In this document: positions 10,773 to 22,307 of the stretch, piece by piece
How the letters are laid out: each line of letters starts with the position of its first letter
Position numbering within the stretch: the stretch's first letter is position 1
Assembly: GCA_036346225.1 (NCBI GenBank)
Contig: JARFIW010000588.1
Span: 2,547,501 to 2,611,500 of the forward strand
Length of the DNA stretch: 64,000 nucleotides
Reading direction: 5' to 3'
Source: Platerodrilus igneus
Lineage: Eukaryota > Arthropoda > Insecta > Coleoptera > Lycidae
The notes under the pieces: model-generated
What the model saw: the letters and a program-made list of their open reading frames with translations, nothing else
What the model was told of the DNA's origin: nothing
Database searches by the model: none
Translations under genes and position numbers: made by a program

Positions 10773-11604
10773 GATTTGGTATCACAACAGGACGGATAAT
10801 AAAATTATCAATAACTCCAGTCCATACATTAATCTTAAATTCATGTTGATAGTGAGTCACTTTAGTTGCATGAGAATTTTCTACAGTGTAAATATGTTCA
10901 TTATGTATGTTAGTAATACCAGATCTTGTAAAAGAAGCTTCGTCTGTAAATAAAATTTTGCGGCTGAAATTTGCATTTTGAATTCTCTGATCTTGAATAA
11001 ATTGACAGAAAGCTAGACGCCTCTCAGGATCGATAGGCAAAAGGTTTTGTACCTGTTGAACGTGGTATGGATGTAATAACTGTTCCTTTAAAACGTCATG
11101 AACAATACTTTTAGGAACTTGTAGTTCAAGTCCTAAGCGTCTGGTGTTTATTTTTGGGTCTTCTTCAACTCTATCCAAAATTTGTTCCTCCAGATCCACA
11201 GTTCTTGTGGTACGTTCACGTCCTCGATCCGCATTTCTTGACTGAAAGCTGCCATTTTCACGAAGACGTCTTTCAATATTTACGAATATTTGGTGGTTTG
11301 GCATTCGGCAATTAGGAAATCTTTCCCTATAGACTCTGACGCTTTAACGACCATTGCCTTGACAAAATCCGAAAACCAAAAGCATATCCACCTGTTCGTT
11401 GTTTGTGTAAGTATTCATAATGTAAGATGAAAGATGCAAACTTTTATTGAATTAAGCAGAAATTCACGACTTGACAGGTAAACTGAGGTTAAATGACAGT
11501 CAAATTAAATAACAAATAAAAAGCAAAGCCAACTACTAAACTATGCTTTCTGATTTGCCCCATTTTATACTTAATGCAGCAATGATGACGAAAGTATGCA
11601 GACA

Positions 11605-12029
11605 TTTGAAATTATTTTTTTCTGTTAAACCGTTCGTCTAATCAAAATTTTACAAGAGACAAAAAAGTTTCCAAATTAAGTCGGCTACTCATAAAAAAAA
11701 ATTGGTAGTCATTGCATAAACAGGAAAAAAGTAATGGTCGGATATTTATACTATACATCATTTTTGGGACACTCGTATGCTTTTAAAATCATTGCGTGCA
11801 CCACCAAAAATATGTCAATTGAAAGTAGAAACTCGCACTCCAAAAATGGTCAAAATCTATCGACGCATTTTCGGGTTATTTTAAAATATCAAATATTTTT
11901 CACGATTTTTGAAACCCTCTAGCGGCTAAATGAAGCAACTTGTATAATAGGTAAGTTGGCTCAAATCGATCTATTTCGAGCCAAAGAATCTCTGTTCTTA
12001 CGTTGTACACATATTTTCCGGACATCCTG
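11605..12029. repeat. mariner right inverted terminal repeat
   Basis: This is the uninterrupted arm, complementary to 7025-7325 plus 9193-9310. It defines the pre-insertion site of the solo LTR. The outer end is followed by TA at 12030-12031. Confidence 0.9.
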
Positions 12030-12404
12030 TATAACAAGAGAGGTTAAGCCCTCCACATAGGACAATAATAAATAATTAAATTTAATTATTAACTCAAGTA
12101 TGATTAATCAACAATAATGTAGAAGTACCAATTAACATACGTAATACCACAAAACAAGTACACTGTAATTAGGACACAAGCCAGCAGGATAAACAATCCT
12201 ATAAATAATAAATGAACAAAATACAACATACAAGATTATGGACACAAAATTGCAGTATAGCTGGTAACATTAGTACCAATAATATGTTACTCAATTCAAA
12301 CACTTAAATCATATTTAAACAATTAAATATATAGCAACATTTCTTAAAACGGAACACTAAAATTATAAATACTCCCTGTATGTTTGTTGTGGTTTGTTTA
12401 CCAT

Positions 12405-12955
12405 TCTTCTTAAGCTTCTTTGGGAATTAAACCACTCATAGTTTTTAAAATGATCTTTATTTACGTTTCGATCCATGACCTAGGATCGTTGTCAAAATAA
12501 TAAAAACTTCAAGTTTGACATATATTGTATAAATTGAAGGTTACTGAATCTCGATAAAATAAGACAAAATTAGAAATCTCTTAATTGTATAAATAGAAAC
12601 ATGTTAAAAAATGTTTTCCAATTCCCAAATTATTGAATTTATATAAAATTCACCAATAAAAATTAATCAGCTGATTTCACGTTAAGCGTATTGGCTACCT
12701 AAAGAAAGCCGATCCCAGGTCGCAACACAAATTGAATGCAATCGTTCTGTTAAACCTTAAAAATTTTTGCTTAGTATACTCAAACCAAATATTTCAAACA
12801 TCAATAAATCAAAGTCACCTTCAATTTATGTCATAAATGTCAAACTTGAAGTTTTTTATTATTATTTTGACAACGATCCTAGGTCATGGATCGAAACGTA
12901 AATAAAGATCATTTTAAAAACTGAGTGGTTTAATTCCCAAAGAAGCTTAAGAAGA
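12405..12955. mobile_element. foldback element with 140-bp inverted arms, Penelope-like motif
   Basis: The left arm 12405-12541 is the reverse complement of the right arm 12817-12955, with a 275-base centre. Both arms hold a GACAACGATCC...GGATCGAAACGT block of the kind I associate with 3' ends of insect Penelope-like elements. No ORF is present, so it is a non-autonomous relic. Confidence 0.7.
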
Positions 12956-14040
12956 GCTAAAATTTTAAATCTATAAAAATAACAAACGATGCATTAAATC
13001 TCAAAAGGGGTAATAATCAATACAATTAATAAAGGCAATCCACTGCGAAACAAACATGCAAGTATAGAGTACAGTAAACTCAAATTTAATAAACGGGTAG
13101 TTAAATAGTTTAATAATGATTGTGTCAAGCGACCCAACGAATCAATAACTACATGACGGGCTAGAACTAGCATACGCTTTGATTAATACACGTATGGCGA
13201 TCATGATGGGTCCTCGAGCTTCCAAGGCTCCCGCAAACAGAATGACGTTAACTTCTAAGGTTCAACGCAGATGTTGATTAAGCATCAGTAACTAACTGGT
13301 TCCATAATCAATGCTTCACAAAAACTCGACACGTTCCTAACTAATTTAAGGTTCGAAATGCAAAGTACCTTCCGTTAAAATTAACAGGTGGGCACAGCTG
13401 ACCATTCAAGATAAATTATTCTTTTAAATTAGGATGGTATGACATCAAATTAAACTGCAATTATGAACTTTTATCTATCTGCAATTCGGGCTGACTAACC
13501 AATGACAAATTAACATCTTGCACCAAGACTAGTACTCAAAACTGAAATTAAGACCAAGACTAGCATCCACTGAAGGTGGGTAACACAATTTGGAAAATAG
13601 ATGATTGAACAGGTGGGTAACCAAGTTAATATCAAAGCAGTTTGTCAGCAGTAACGACTTCGATCCGCTGAAAGCGTAAATAATTTTCTTACCCAACCCG
13701 AAGAAGATAATTAAAATAAATTTCAAGTGGTTGCTAAAATCCGCTACATAAAGTGTTTTGATGCAGTAAAATACAACCATAAGAATGTCATCCGTGACAA
13801 AAGTTAACAGCAGAATGTGTAATAAAACTGTACTCATCGTAAAGCGAAGTACTGATAACAACGTAGAATGACCAATCTAAACCTTTTTATAAACTAAAAC
13901 TGGGAATAACAATTGCATGATACGTGTGCAGGTTTAAATTAAGTCAAGAGCACTGCACTAATGAATTTAAAAATGACAATTCAGGAAGGTGTTAACCAAA
14001 AGAGGGAATTGGAGGCTGTAAACTCGGAACACAGACCAAT
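12956..14040. other. no recognised gene or repeat
   Basis: A 110-aa frame at 13529-13861 (-) has hydrophobic stretches but no family signature. I treat it as chance. Confidence 0.5.
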
Positions 14041-15010
14041 AATCATCATCATCATTGGGTCTTCAGTCCTGAAACTGGTTAGACGCATACCATCATTGTT
14101 TCCTATTCTGAACTAACCTACAGATTTCCCCGAAATTTGCACAGTCCACATCTATCACTATCTGATCTAGGTCTACATCCGCCTCTTTTTTCCTATCTCT
14201 GCTTGTCATATATCACATACTATTCCCCAAAAATGCCTTAGAACGTATTATGCCCTTCTACTTCTCATATTTTTTCCCAAAGATATCCTTGTTCCCTTAC
14301 TGTTTCTATAACCTATTTGTTATTAACTTTGTCTGTCCATCCTCGAACATCTGAAGCACGGCATTTCAAAGGCCGCTACTGTTCTTCTGTCTGCTTTTCA
14401 GACTGCTCGTATTTCGTAGGCATATTGTCTGTGCTGTGCTCCACTCATACGCTTTCAACAACTTTTTGTTCTATGTTTGTTGTCTTTCATCATAGGTGCC
14501 ATTCTTTCTTGTTAGATGCAGTTCGGTCACCTTCTATTGTTTTACAATTATATACCCTATTTCTCCGACATTCAGTGGTTGCGAAGGGTGGTAAGCAGCC
14601 TGTGGCTGCCAAGTTCCCCCAGCACTTGAACATTTACTGATTTAATATATTTTCCAATATGTCTTTTCGCACAGTCAACATTAGTTGCAGATATTTCACA
14701 ACAAACAACTAGTTGTTTATAATAATCATCAGATTTGTCTGCGCTTATTTTTTCGTCATTGGGTTTCCCGTCTCAAAACTGGTTGGACATGTACTTGCAC
14801 TTATTTCTTTTCTAAACTAACCTACATGGTTCCCTGAAATTCTCACACAGTAATACAGCTCGGTTCCCCTTATATTGTTTTCTAATATTATGCCCTATTT
14901 CACAGAGATTTATTGAAGGGGGTTAAGCAACCTGTGGCTGCCAAGATCCCCCAACACTTAGACATTTGCCGAAATAATAGTTTTCCAGTAAATGCTTTCA
15001 CGCAATTACC
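14041..15010 (-). mobile_element. two RTE 3' ends in tandem
   Basis: Unit 1 (about 14044-14640) and unit 2 (about 14741-15010) each begin, on +, with the reverse complement of the end of an RTE ORF and its short tail: a TCATCAT run, then a CCTGAAACTGGTTAGACGCATAC-type block in unit 1 and CTCAAAACTGGTTGGACATGTAC in unit 2. Both match the terminal block of the RTE at 59.2 kb. The same two-unit arrangement with the same spacer recurs at 58196-59170. Confidence 0.75.
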
Positions 15011-16089
15011 ATAATAGACCAATAATATAAAGTATAAAAGTGAAGTATTAAAGCATGTCTAAAAATAAAACAACTTGAATTATTATTGATGCATGTTAAA
15101 TTACATGTTGGATTAATATTCAAAGATAAAACAATTTTATCTGCTATCTTAGTAAAATAGCACTTTCTAGGTAGCGCTTGAAGTGAGCGGACGTGTTTTA
15201 CAGAGCTCCCGCTTTAGCAGGAAACAAGTAACTTTTTATATAGGTGTTTTTGTTATTTGAAGCTTTATTATTTATTGTATTTAATTTTATTATTGTGTGG
15301 CATTAATTTTAATACGTAGGGCAGTAAATAAAACTAAAAAGAAAAATTTAAATCAAATAAAAATAAATAAATCCCTTTTTCTTTAAATTTTAAACTAAAA
15401 TCCGCGTTTAAAAATAAACTAACTTAAATTTCAGGCTAATAAACCAAAAAATTAATAAACTAACACCTCAAAATAATTTCAGAATAATTTAAATGGCGTT
15501 TTTAATAAATTTACAGACAAAACCGCGTAAATCGTGTAAAAACCAGCAAATAAATTCAGGAAAATTTTGTAGTGTGCATGTAATAAAATAACAACCTAAA
15601 AACCAAAATCTAAACCCTTTTAAATAAACAAAAATAATCCAAAACTGTAAATTTTGAAATAAATTAAATATAAATATTCCATATTTTAAGTACACATGTA
15701 CTTAAAGTCGATTTTTGGTATAATTAGCGGTGTAACACTTGAAGGTCGTACCAGGCACCAAATAAACAAGTGATAAGTGCACTTACGGAACCGCATTCCA
15801 ATAGCGCGTGTTTTTATTGGTTTATTTCCATCTTTAAATTAAAGTGCAGTATTTTATAAATTTAATTTTTACAAGTAATTAGCTTGTGTTTATTTAGAAT
15901 TGATTTTTTGGTTTTAAAAAAAATTTAATAAAACAGTGTTGGTTACGGTTCATTTTTAATCGAATTGTTTTATTGGGCTAGCGATTTTATTTGGTCGTAG
16001 TTATTATTTTCACGTTTAGTGCTTATCTTATTTTTGTTAAATTTGAAATGTAATTTGGCGGTTTGTAGTTTAATTAAAAAAATAATAAC
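15011..16089. other. no recognised gene
   Basis: AT-rich sequence. A 68-aa frame at 15489-15695 (-) is aromatic-rich and looks like chance. Confidence 0.5.
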
Positions 16090-16595
16090 AGGGTTGTTTA
16101 CGGTTTTTACTGGACCGACGTTTTGTGTTCTTTTAGCGTCGTAGCAATCAGGTCGTTGTTTTTGAGTTGAGTTTCCCGTTCGTGTCTGGGGCCGACTGTG
16201 GTGGTTGCGACTTCAATGTCACAGGGTAAGATGTCGACTAGTAACAACGGTAGCGTTGATAGCGACCTCGATGAGCTGTAACTCTTGAAATTCAGGGTGA
16301 GGAAGGCGCACGTGGCCGTCTACGGGAAGAGCCGACTACCTCCGCCACTATCGTCGTAGAGGATAGGAAGATGGTTCAACATGCCATGGATGATATCCAC
16401 GACGTGACGAACCAACTTGTAGGTATGGTTAGGGCGCTGCGTTTTTGTTTAGACAACTCTAGGAGAGCTAGTGTTGTCGGGGGAAATCCTGCTGCGGATT
16501 TTGTTGTTTCAGGGGTCCAAGAGTGTCGGTGCCGCGCACTTCCTACGCAGCAGCTGTCGCAGGTGTGAAGCCTATGTTTGCCGCAACGCATCGCA
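16090..16595 (+). pseudogene. GC-rich 5' end and ORF1 start of a non-LTR retrotransposon
   Basis: Base composition jumps to much higher GC than the surroundings. A frame from the ATG at 16217 (MSQGKMSTSN...) runs into a stop and continues in another frame through 16371-16568 (VVEDRKMVQHAMDD...). An acidic, low-complexity start after a GC-rich leader resembles ORF1 starts of R1/LOA-type LINEs. It stops abruptly at about 16595, where LINE-B begins in the opposite direction. I do not recognise the protein firmly. Confidence 0.4.
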
Positions 16596-16600
16596 ATTAA

Positions 16601-19062
16601 TCAAGTTGTTAACAATTTTAAACACACATATATAAACATCCCTTGTTTCCTTCTTATTTGTAGCGATTGAAGACCCAGTAATTGCAGCATTACTCTTGGA
16701 GTAATCTGATCACTTGTAAAGTGTATTTGGTACAAAGGAAATTTAACGAACTTAGACTGCACCCCTTCAATGCGATCAATATGACATGAGTAAGATGGTG
16801 ACCAAATTACAGAGTTGTACTCAAGCAGACTTCTAACCAAACCTGCATAAAGTGCTTTTAAGGCTTTCGTATTGCGAATAGTTTTAGAATTTCTTTTGAT
16901 AAAACCCATAGCTTTGCGGGATTTGAATACTATAGCGTTTATGTGCTGTAAAGGTTATTTTAACATCAAAGGTAATTGCTAAGTCGGTGATACGCGAAAC
17001 TGAATTTATAGAGTGACTATTAATACTATAATTGTACTTCATAGGAATTGTGCATCTATAAAAGCGCATAATTTTACATTTAGAAATTTCAACTTTAAGA
17101 AGTTTCCATCGCAGTAGGTTGCAAAATTATCCAAATCCTGTTGCGCATTTTAAAGCAATCAGATTTTGAATGTATCACCCTAAAAATTTCAAGTCATTGG
17201 CATAAAGTAACACCTGTTTTGAACACGGACACACCATTATTGATGAAGAGCAAGAATAAAATCTGACCCAGGTGTAACCCTTGTGGAACCCCTGAACCTA
17301 CTGTCATCTCTCTAGATGAAATATTTCCAATTTTCACAAATTGAGTTCTACTTTGGAAATAGGATTGAATCCAAGATAGGTATATACCGTGTATACCTAA
17401 CGTTTCTAGCTTCAACACAAGCAGCTGATGGCAAGTACTATCGAATGCCTTGCTCAAATCGGTATAAATGACATCGATCTGATATCCAAGTTCAATATTC
17501 TTAGTTAAATATTCATGAAATACAGTAAGATTAGTAGCAGTGGAACGACCTTTAAAGAACCCATGTTGCTGAATTGCTATGATGTGTTTAAGATTTCTAA
17601 AAAGTGCATCTGTGATTATCGATTCCATAATTTTAGATAGTATGGACAGCAGTGATATGCCTCTATAGTTAGTAACATCCAACCTATTTCCAGATTTGAA
17701 CATGGGAAATAGTGTTGAGATTTTCCAAAACCTAGTAAAAGTACCAGTGTCAAAGTTATGCTGAAACAATAAAGTATTAGGTTTAACCAAGGATGCGCTG
17801 CAGTGTTTCAACAGTACCGGAGGTATACGTCTGGCTCACAGCTCTTATTACAATTCAGAGCAGATATTTTTTCTTGCACCTCGTCGGTGGTAAATGTATG
17901 GTGGTATAGGCAATTGCAAACAGTGTTGTGAGTATTAAAGTTAAGCATCGGATTGATGGTGTGCACTGTATAAGAACTTTCAAAATGTTCAGTAAATGCA
18001 TCAGCTATAAGTTGAACATCATTTAGTGCACGTTCCTTGTAGACCATCTGCCGAGAAATGCCATTGTTATTCTTTAAAGAATTAATAAATGACCAGAAGT
18101 TTTTAATACTTGTAGGTATTAAAAGTTCAGTATCAGACAAGAATTTTTTGTAACAACGATTGATAAGAACTTTACTTTCTTTTCGTAAATTTGAATAAGC
18201 GTTATAGTCATTTAAATTTTTGATAGAGTTTATTTTTCTTATTAATTTGTCATTTCAGCTCTCTGCTGTACCACTTTGGGTATTTAGAAGTAGCATTAAC
18301 TCTCCTAGGAATGTATTTATGCAAACCATCGTAAATAACAGAATAAAAGGATTCAATAGCAGTGTCAATGTTCTTACATCGATCAATAAATGACCAATCG
18401 TGAGTGTTATACAAATAATTCACCCTCTCAAAATCAGCCCTCATGAAGTCAAAATTCAATTCAAACCATTGTTATTTTGGAAAAATGGAATGGAAATTAT
18501 ATTAACTAACGCTTCCAACGGCAGATGGTAAAAATCAACTTCACTTAGGGGAGTGCAGGTAGCACGTAATTGAACATTCAAGGAATCATCACTAAAAAGC
18601 AAGTCCAGAAGGTTATTCTGAAAGTTAGTTATATGGTATGGTTGAAGAAGCTCCAGGTAATACATATTATCTGTGAAATGCTCTTCTCTACTTGTGAGGT
18701 GACCACTAGGGGCTAAGTAGTCATCATCTTGAACTGAGGAGATTCCGGATAGGTTAAAATGACCAACAATAAGCCGTTTAGCTTGTGGATATTGTATGCG
18801 GATGGTTTCGGCTGTATTTATAAAAGCTTGGTACACCTGTATCTCAACACTAGGTGGAATTAAACCCCACAAATAATTAATACTTCCTTTCTAAGGTTAA
18901 CATAATCCAAAGATCTTCAAATTGTAAACTGTTACTGCAAGAGAGTAGAGTAGAAGATGTTAATACTACGATCAGTACTCCGCCATAGTGCTTACAGGCA
19001 ACTAAGTCGTATTTTCTGTCATTACGGTAGACATCATACTTAGGATACTTTGTGTTGGACAC
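16601..19062 (-). pseudogene. LINE-B ORF2 remnant: endonuclease and reverse transcriptase
   Basis: RT motifs seen are YRGISLLSILSKIMES, QQHGFFKGRSTATNL, VIYTDLSKAFDSTCHQL and SGVPQGLHLGQILFLLFINN. The YADD catalytic box is lost by a frame change after 17194. In the endonuclease the usual GDFN box reads GHFN (18760 region) and the SDH box reads FYH, so catalytic residues have mutated as well. At least six breaks separate the pieces. Confidence 0.85.
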
Positions 19063-19080
19063 GAGTTGAATTTGACCAGC
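16601..19080 (-). mobile_element. decayed non-LTR retrotransposon (CR1/Jockey group), LINE-B
   Basis: On - the order is endonuclease (18456-18872), linker (17808-18140, 18250-18459), RT (17194-17811) and C-terminus (16601-17069). No ORF1 remains. It is in the same subfamily as LINE-C at 34-38 kb, sharing the GFI.RNS and YNSVIWSP-like C-terminal block. Confidence 0.85.
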
Positions 19081-21191
19081 TCAGTCTTAAATGTTGAGAT
19101 TGTGTGATGGTAGAATGTTCTCGCTGAGAGACAGTTGACATTATCACCACGTGCAAGTGTATTCTTAGCCAGAAAGGGGTAAAGTTTTTTTCATTATTTC
19201 TGGTCTTAAGTCAATTTCATTTTAGCATGTCATGCGGTGCTGTGTGGGGTGTAGCTTTTTACTACTACTTTGACTAATAATTTATATTCACTTACATTAG
19301 TGAATACACGTTTTATAGAACTAAACAAAGGCAAGATCAATTTTAGTTGCTTTTTTTTTATCGTTTTACACAGTTATTTGATCAATTTAATTTTTTATTA
19401 ACAGAAATTTAAGCAAATTAAATGTTGTAGATTTTCTTAATGTAAAGTTGTTCACATTCAATAGTCCAGCATGGAAATTTAAATTGATTAAATTTACTAT
19501 GACAAAAGTAAATTTAAAAGATGTCCAATATTAAAATCTGTAAATAAAATATATTCAAAAGTTGATAATGAGGTAGCTGTACATTTTGTTCTTTCTATAA
19601 TACATGTTGCATCCATCTGTCGCTTGAAGGTAATCATGGATTGGTCTACTTACAGTTCTTCCAAAGAAAATTGTAACATTATATTGAAATGTTAAAGTAT
19701 TAACAGACTATTCATTAACTTGTATTACTTATAGGCAGAATTCCATGATAAATTACCGTTATATTTTAGTAAGTGTCCCTTATAATAAATACCTCAGGTT
19801 TAGAAATAGCTTTAGGCTTAAATATTAGAAATGTCAGCAGCTGTCATAATAATTGAAAGATCCTATCTTTGCAAACACAATACAATACCCTTTAAAAACT
19901 TATGTGTATATAGATTGATGACTGATAAATTTAAATAGAATCTTACCTTGTAACTTAACAAAGAAAGCAATTTTCAGTTTGTAAAACTTTATTTTCTTAA
20001 TACTTTAGTGAGTGACAGGTTTATAGGAAGCGCAACATTACAAATAGTCTAACTATTTTTTTTCAATTTAATTTGTTCAAAGATTACAAATAATTTTAAG
20101 TAGTCTGGAGACAACCATTGTATCGAAACCCATTTTAGCTCCCCCTGGATTATCTGGTCTTTTGTCAATGGCAGACAACTGTCAGAAAAATAATTGCTAT
20201 CCATGACACTCATCTTAAAAAGGGCTGGATTTGGTTTCTGAAATCTTGTTTTTGGGATGTTCTATTAATGGTCATTGGTTAACAGAAATATGACGTAAAT
20301 AATGGTTAAGAGTAGGGTTGATATAAAATTTAAGTTTTTAGGCAAAAGAAGGGGTTCCAATGGGGTTGTCCGTTTTCAAAGCGTACAAAGAAAAGTAGCC
20401 AGAAAAGTTCGCTGGTAGCATTCTCCGGCATAACAGACGTGATATCAAACTTAGTATCATGTTAGTAAAAGTGGAAAGGAGTAGTTAACTTATCCGGTCG
20501 CGAGGGTTTATGCCCATGTGTTCGCGGATTTATAAGTGATACTAAAAGTATGTAATAAAAAGCTTGTGTGCATATATGTACAAGCTAAGCTATCAACAAG
20601 ATTCTGCGGGTACGTGTGTCAATGAATTATTGAGTGGTTGCGAAGAATAAGAGCAACAAACAAGATTCTCCCCCCAATTTAACAGCTGTTTTGGATCGAA
20701 ATGCAAGTAATCAAACGATTGATGATTTTTAGTAAGTTTTTATATTTAAACTAGCATGCCGAATTTTTAGTTAACATATTTTGTTACGACGTTTTGGCCA
20801 TAAACTATAGGATTAATTTATTGTGAAATTTATAAGATAAGTTTTCTTCTATATAAAATGTTAGGAAATTTCTTATGTAAATGAAATTATCATAATTGCA
20901 CATCAACAATTCAATCAAATTTCTAAATTAAAATCAATGAATGTAAGAGGTTCACGTTTATTGCTTTGTTGATTAAATAGTTTTGTTTGCCGTTGATTAA
21001 GTCAATAGTTTTTTTTATTTATTTGTGATCATGAAATTTGCTTAAGTAAAAGAAACAATTGTCCTTGGGATGACAAGTCTCTCAAGTTTTTACTTGAACA
21101 TTGGACATTCTCGACTTGTCTGGTGCCCTTGGTAATTATCTTTAGGCCGCAATATTTATGGAAGGTAAGTACCAACTTTTTTTGTTGTGTA

Positions 21192-21195
<4 letters not shown>

Positions 21196-21236
<41 letters not shown>

Positions 21237-21240
21237 ATAT
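21196..21240. repeat. (TA)n microsatellite
   Basis: An almost pure run of alternating T and A. Confidence 0.9.
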
Positions 21241-22298
21241 TACTCATATTTAGACCAGAGTAGAAAATTAAATAATCAAATCAAATAATTTTAATTACCG
21301 TGTATAAGGAATTTCATTAAATAATACGCTTTATTAAAACCTTGAAGCATAAATAAACTCGGTCGTTTCAGTAAAATAAGAAATTTAAATTATCTATAAG
21401 ACGCTTTACATCAAAAGAAGCAGTATTGAAAAGCGCAGTGGATAATTTAATTATTCCTAAACAAATGGAAATTACGTGCAAAGTTTATATTAATTAACCC
21501 TATTTTAAGTAACCGGTAGTAAAACAAAGTGTACATATAATAATTAATATTTAAGTTGTATTCGCTAAAAATGAAAAGGATGGAAATCAATTTTAATTGG
21601 AGTTAATTGAACCATTATTAATAATAAGCATAAAACTTGTAAAACCCAATAATAGTCAAATCGTAGGAAGGTTATTTAAAATGTTACGTTTGAACACCCT
21701 GCGTGTTTTTAAAAGGCAATTTCAAGTTAATTTGTTTGGATAAACATGTTGATTCTAAGGATATTGGAAACGATCAGATGCTTTAGCAGGAAATACAGAA
21801 CACCTGCGTATTTTTAAAAAGCTCATTCTGCGTAAATTTGGCAAATAATTAATGTTTCAAAGAATCTTGGAGAAACCGGGACTTAGTATTCACGAGAATG
21901 TGCGATACGGGTTTATTAAACCCAGATAACAGTCCGCGTGGACTAAAATATAATCGATAATAAAGAATCTAAATTTGCACCAATACGAACAGGTTAGAAA
22001 AGGAAAGAGAAAATGCGTCAAGCAAAGACACATATTGTAAAGGGCGGGATTTAAGCAACGTCAAGGGGTTGCGATTGGTTAAAATAGGATGCATATATCA
22101 GAGGTAGAACAACAATTTCTGTATAAAAGTAATTAGTTTTCCTCGGACAACTTTGCGGGCCGTGTTGAAATTTTCTGAGATCTCAATGGGGTGAGTACTA
22201 AATTCATAAAATCGACGTGCAGGCTACAGACTGGGAACGTAGAATGAGGAATTCGTTGGAATTACCCGTTTTAGGAACAAAGCGACATGTCGGCTATT

Positions 22299-22307
22299 CG
22301 CTATATA
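22299..22307 (+). promoter_or_regulatory. TATA-like motif upstream of repeat unit A
   Basis: CTATATATA sits about 50 bases before the point (22356) where similarity with the second copy starts. If transcription begins near 22330-22356, the second copy would be a transcript-derived copy starting near the RNA 5' end. Confidence 0.3.

Larger units (their letters stand above)
9839..10785. repeat. four copies of a 13-base target separating three SINEs
   Basis: GATTTGGTATCAC is found at 9839, 10150, 10461 and 10773. A single SINE insertion makes two copies. Four copies around three SINEs mean either recombination between target copies or repeated insertion at one site. Confidence 0.92.
9402..11418 (-). 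pseudogene. Tc1/mariner transposase, broken by a SINE array and a stop codon
   Basis: The frame on - starts at an ATG at 11418-11416 and meets a TAA at about 11346-11344, then stays open to the SINE array and resumes beyond it to 9402. Joined across the array it would be about 365 aa. An N-terminal helix-turn-helix region precedes the catalytic core. The core shows FTDEASF (first Asp), MHDGAPPHF (second Asp) and SPDLTPCDYFLWG (third Asp), the last two separated by 43 residues by my count. The host gene carried a 13-base target, GTGATACCAAATC, which is now repeated around each SINE. The single early stop plus the array make it non-coding. Apart from these the frame is well kept, so the element was probably active not long ago. 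Confidence 0.88.
7025..12029 (-). mobile_element. Tc1/mariner-superfamily transposon with long inverted ends, interrupted twice
   Basis: The element begins CAGGGTGTCC at 7025 and ends GGACATCCTG at 12029, flanked by TA on both sides, as expected for Tc1/mariner. Its inverted ends are unusually long. The left arm is 7025-7325 continued at 9193-9310; the right arm is 11605-12029. A transposase pseudogene lies on - between the arms. Two later insertions explain the 5-kb size: a solo LTR (7326-9192) and a three-copy SINE array (9852-10772). Without them the element would be about 2.2 kb. The transposase spacing and the WIGRG and SPDLTPCDYFLWG blocks fit the widespread arthropod mariner-like group often annotated as Tc3-like transposase. 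Confidence 0.9.

Noticed and set aside
9823..10953. Repeated short reading frames of 60-86 aa across 9.8-10.9 kb
   Set aside because: They are translations of the SINE array and its boundary; identical frames recur with the SINE period.
12405..12955. Hammerhead-like pattern in both foldback arms (TTGACAA, GATCC/GGATC stem, GAAACGT)
   Set aside because: Two core positions differ from CUGANGA, including the catalytic G, so I do not call a ribozyme. It may be a decayed one or just a Penelope end block.
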